This document shows, piece by piece, positions 4,312 through 5,141 of a stretch of 5,141 nt of DNA. The notes under the pieces are model-generated. The model was not told where the DNA came from. It did not search any database and saw only the letters and a list, made by a program, of their open reading frames with translations. The DNA is from CANKHJ01 sp035556495 (GTDB lineage Bacteria > Pseudomonadota > Alphaproteobacteria > Rhizobiales > Xanthobacteraceae): contig DATMEW010000162.1 in the NCBI GenBank assembly GCA_035556495.1, forward strand, positions 1 through 5,141, given 5' to 3'. Position 1 is the stretch's first letter; every line of letters starts with the position of its first letter. Made by a program: the position numbers and the translations under genes.

Positions 4312-5141
4312 ATGATGACCCCTTCCCGCAATATCGAACGGCTGCTCGAGATCATGGCGGCGCTGCGCACGCCGGGAACCGGCTGCCCATGGGATCTCGA
4401 GCAGAACTTCGCGACCATCGCGCCCTACACCATCGAGGAATCCTATGAGGTGGCCGACGCCATTGCGCGTGGCGACCGTGCAGACCTGTGCGACGAATTG
4501 GGTGACCTGTTGCTGCAGGTGGTGTTTCACGCGCGGATGGCGGAGGAAGAAGGGAGTTTCGCCTTTGGCGATGTGGTGCAGGCCATCACCGAGAAGATGA
4601 TCCGGCGGCATCCCCATGTGTTTGCCGACGGCGAAGGCCGAACAGTCGAAGCGGTCCAGGGGCAATGGGACCGCATCAAAGCCGCGGAGCGCGCGGCAAA
4701 AGCCGGTAATGGCAGGAAGAACGGCACGCCTCCCGGCAAGAACGACAGCAGCCCGCGCGCCCTCGACGGTGTTCCGGTCGCCCTGCCCGCATTGACGCGT
4801 GCGCTCAAACTGCAAGCGAAGGCCAGCCGCGTCGGCTTCGACTGGAACGACCCGCGCGCGGTGCTTGCCAAGATCCGCGAAGAAACCGACGAGATCGATG
4901 CGGCGTTTGCCGGCGGCAGCAAAGCGGAGATCGCCGGCGAAATCGGTGATTTGCTGTTCGCAGTGGTCAATCTTGCCCGACACATCGAGGCTGATCCCGA
5001 AGACGCCCTGCGTGGCACCAACCGCAAATTCGAGCGGCGCTTTGCCTGGATCGAGGACGTACTGGCGCGGCAGGGGCTGAAGCCGGAGGATTCATGCCTC
5101 GACGAACTCGATGCGTTGTGGAACGCCGCAAAAGCAGCAGA
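4312..5141 (+). CDS. mazG: Nucleoside triphosphate pyrophosphohydrolase MazG (3' end outside window)
   Basis: MazG hydrolyses (d)NTPs to the monophosphate and pyrophosphate, clearing aberrant nucleotides and, in E. coli, influencing ppGpp levels. The frame is open for 276 codons to the window edge. There are two tandem MazG halves. The first carries GCPWDLEQ at 24-31, the Mg2+-binding E42-E43-x-x-E46 (TIEESYEV) and E62-x-x-D65 (DELGDLLLQV), then RRHPHVF at 98-104. The second carries KASRVGFDW at 170-178, E190-E191-x-x-E194 and E210-x-x-D213 (GEIGDLLFAVVNLARH). The linker at about 128-150 is long and rich in Gly, Asn, Lys and Pro (KAGNGRKNGTPPGKND), a variable region in alphaproteobacterial homologues. 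The protein is close to complete, since E. coli MazG has 263 residues. GGAGG lies 5 nt before ATG 4312 and 8 nt before a second ATG at 4315, so either could be used. Confidence 0.95.
   Translation, partial: MMTPSRNIERLLEIMAALRTPGTGCPWDLEQNFATIAPYTIEESYEVADAIARGDRADLCDELGDLLLQVVFHARMAEEEGSFAFGDVVQAITEKMIRRHPHVFADGEGRTVEAVQGQWDRIKAAERAAKAGNGRKNGTPPGKNDSSPRALDGVPVALPALTRALKLQAKASRVGFDWNDPRAVLAKIREETDEIDAAFAGGSKAEIAGEIGDLLFAVVNLARHIEADPEDALRGTNRKFERRFAWIEDVLARQGLKPEDSCLDELDALWNAAKAA

Noticed and set aside
4282..4983. Minus-strand 233-codon frame opposite mazG
   Set aside because: The + strand encodes an unmistakable two-domain MazG; the reverse frame is a shadow.
1..5141. CRISPR array, tRNA or rRNA genes
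   Set aside because: No regularly spaced direct repeats, tRNA cloverleaf or rRNA sequence could be found by eye on either strand.

Overview
The window looks like an alphaproteobacterial chromosome, most likely Hyphomicrobiales (Rhizobiales) and perhaps close to Mesorhizobium. This rests on the GC-rich flanking genes and the character of the MazG, Dps and MBL-fold proteins. It is an inference, because no database search could be run.

The outer parts are ordinary chromosome, all on the + strand. The 3' end of a PhnP-like MBL-fold metallohydrolase gene is at 1-195. A complete Dps ferritin-like gene is at 3589-4131. A mazG nucleoside triphosphate pyrophosphohydrolase gene starts at 4312 and runs off the right edge.

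Between the MBL-fold gene and dps sits a complete, sharply bounded 3033-bp transposon at 267-3299. It has 24-bp terminal inverted repeats matching at 23 of 24 positions, and it is flanked by a perfect 8-bp target duplication (tttatata at 259-266 and 3300-3307). Its transposase (330-1277) is an IS1595-family (ISXO2-like) DDE enzyme with an N-terminal zinc ribbon. The GGC termini, 8-bp duplication, E-x6-K signature and extra genes all fit the passenger-bearing ISNwi1-type group as I recall it.

Downstream of the transposase, the element carries a tightly packed, co-directional cargo set. It encodes an unrecognised 268-aa protein, a PIN-domain putative ribonuclease overlapping it by 14 bp, a 61-aa charged protein overlapping the PIN gene by 58 bp, a 93-aa protein coupled through TGATG, and a doubtful membrane-type ORF that runs through the right inverted repeat. 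The first two have the layout of a toxin-antitoxin-like pair in which the PIN protein would be the toxin and the large upstream protein its partner. A perfect TTGACA -35 box lies inside the left inverted repeat and could drive the transposase and all the cargo.

The cargo cassette is the least described part of the window. The rest is conventional housekeeping sequence.
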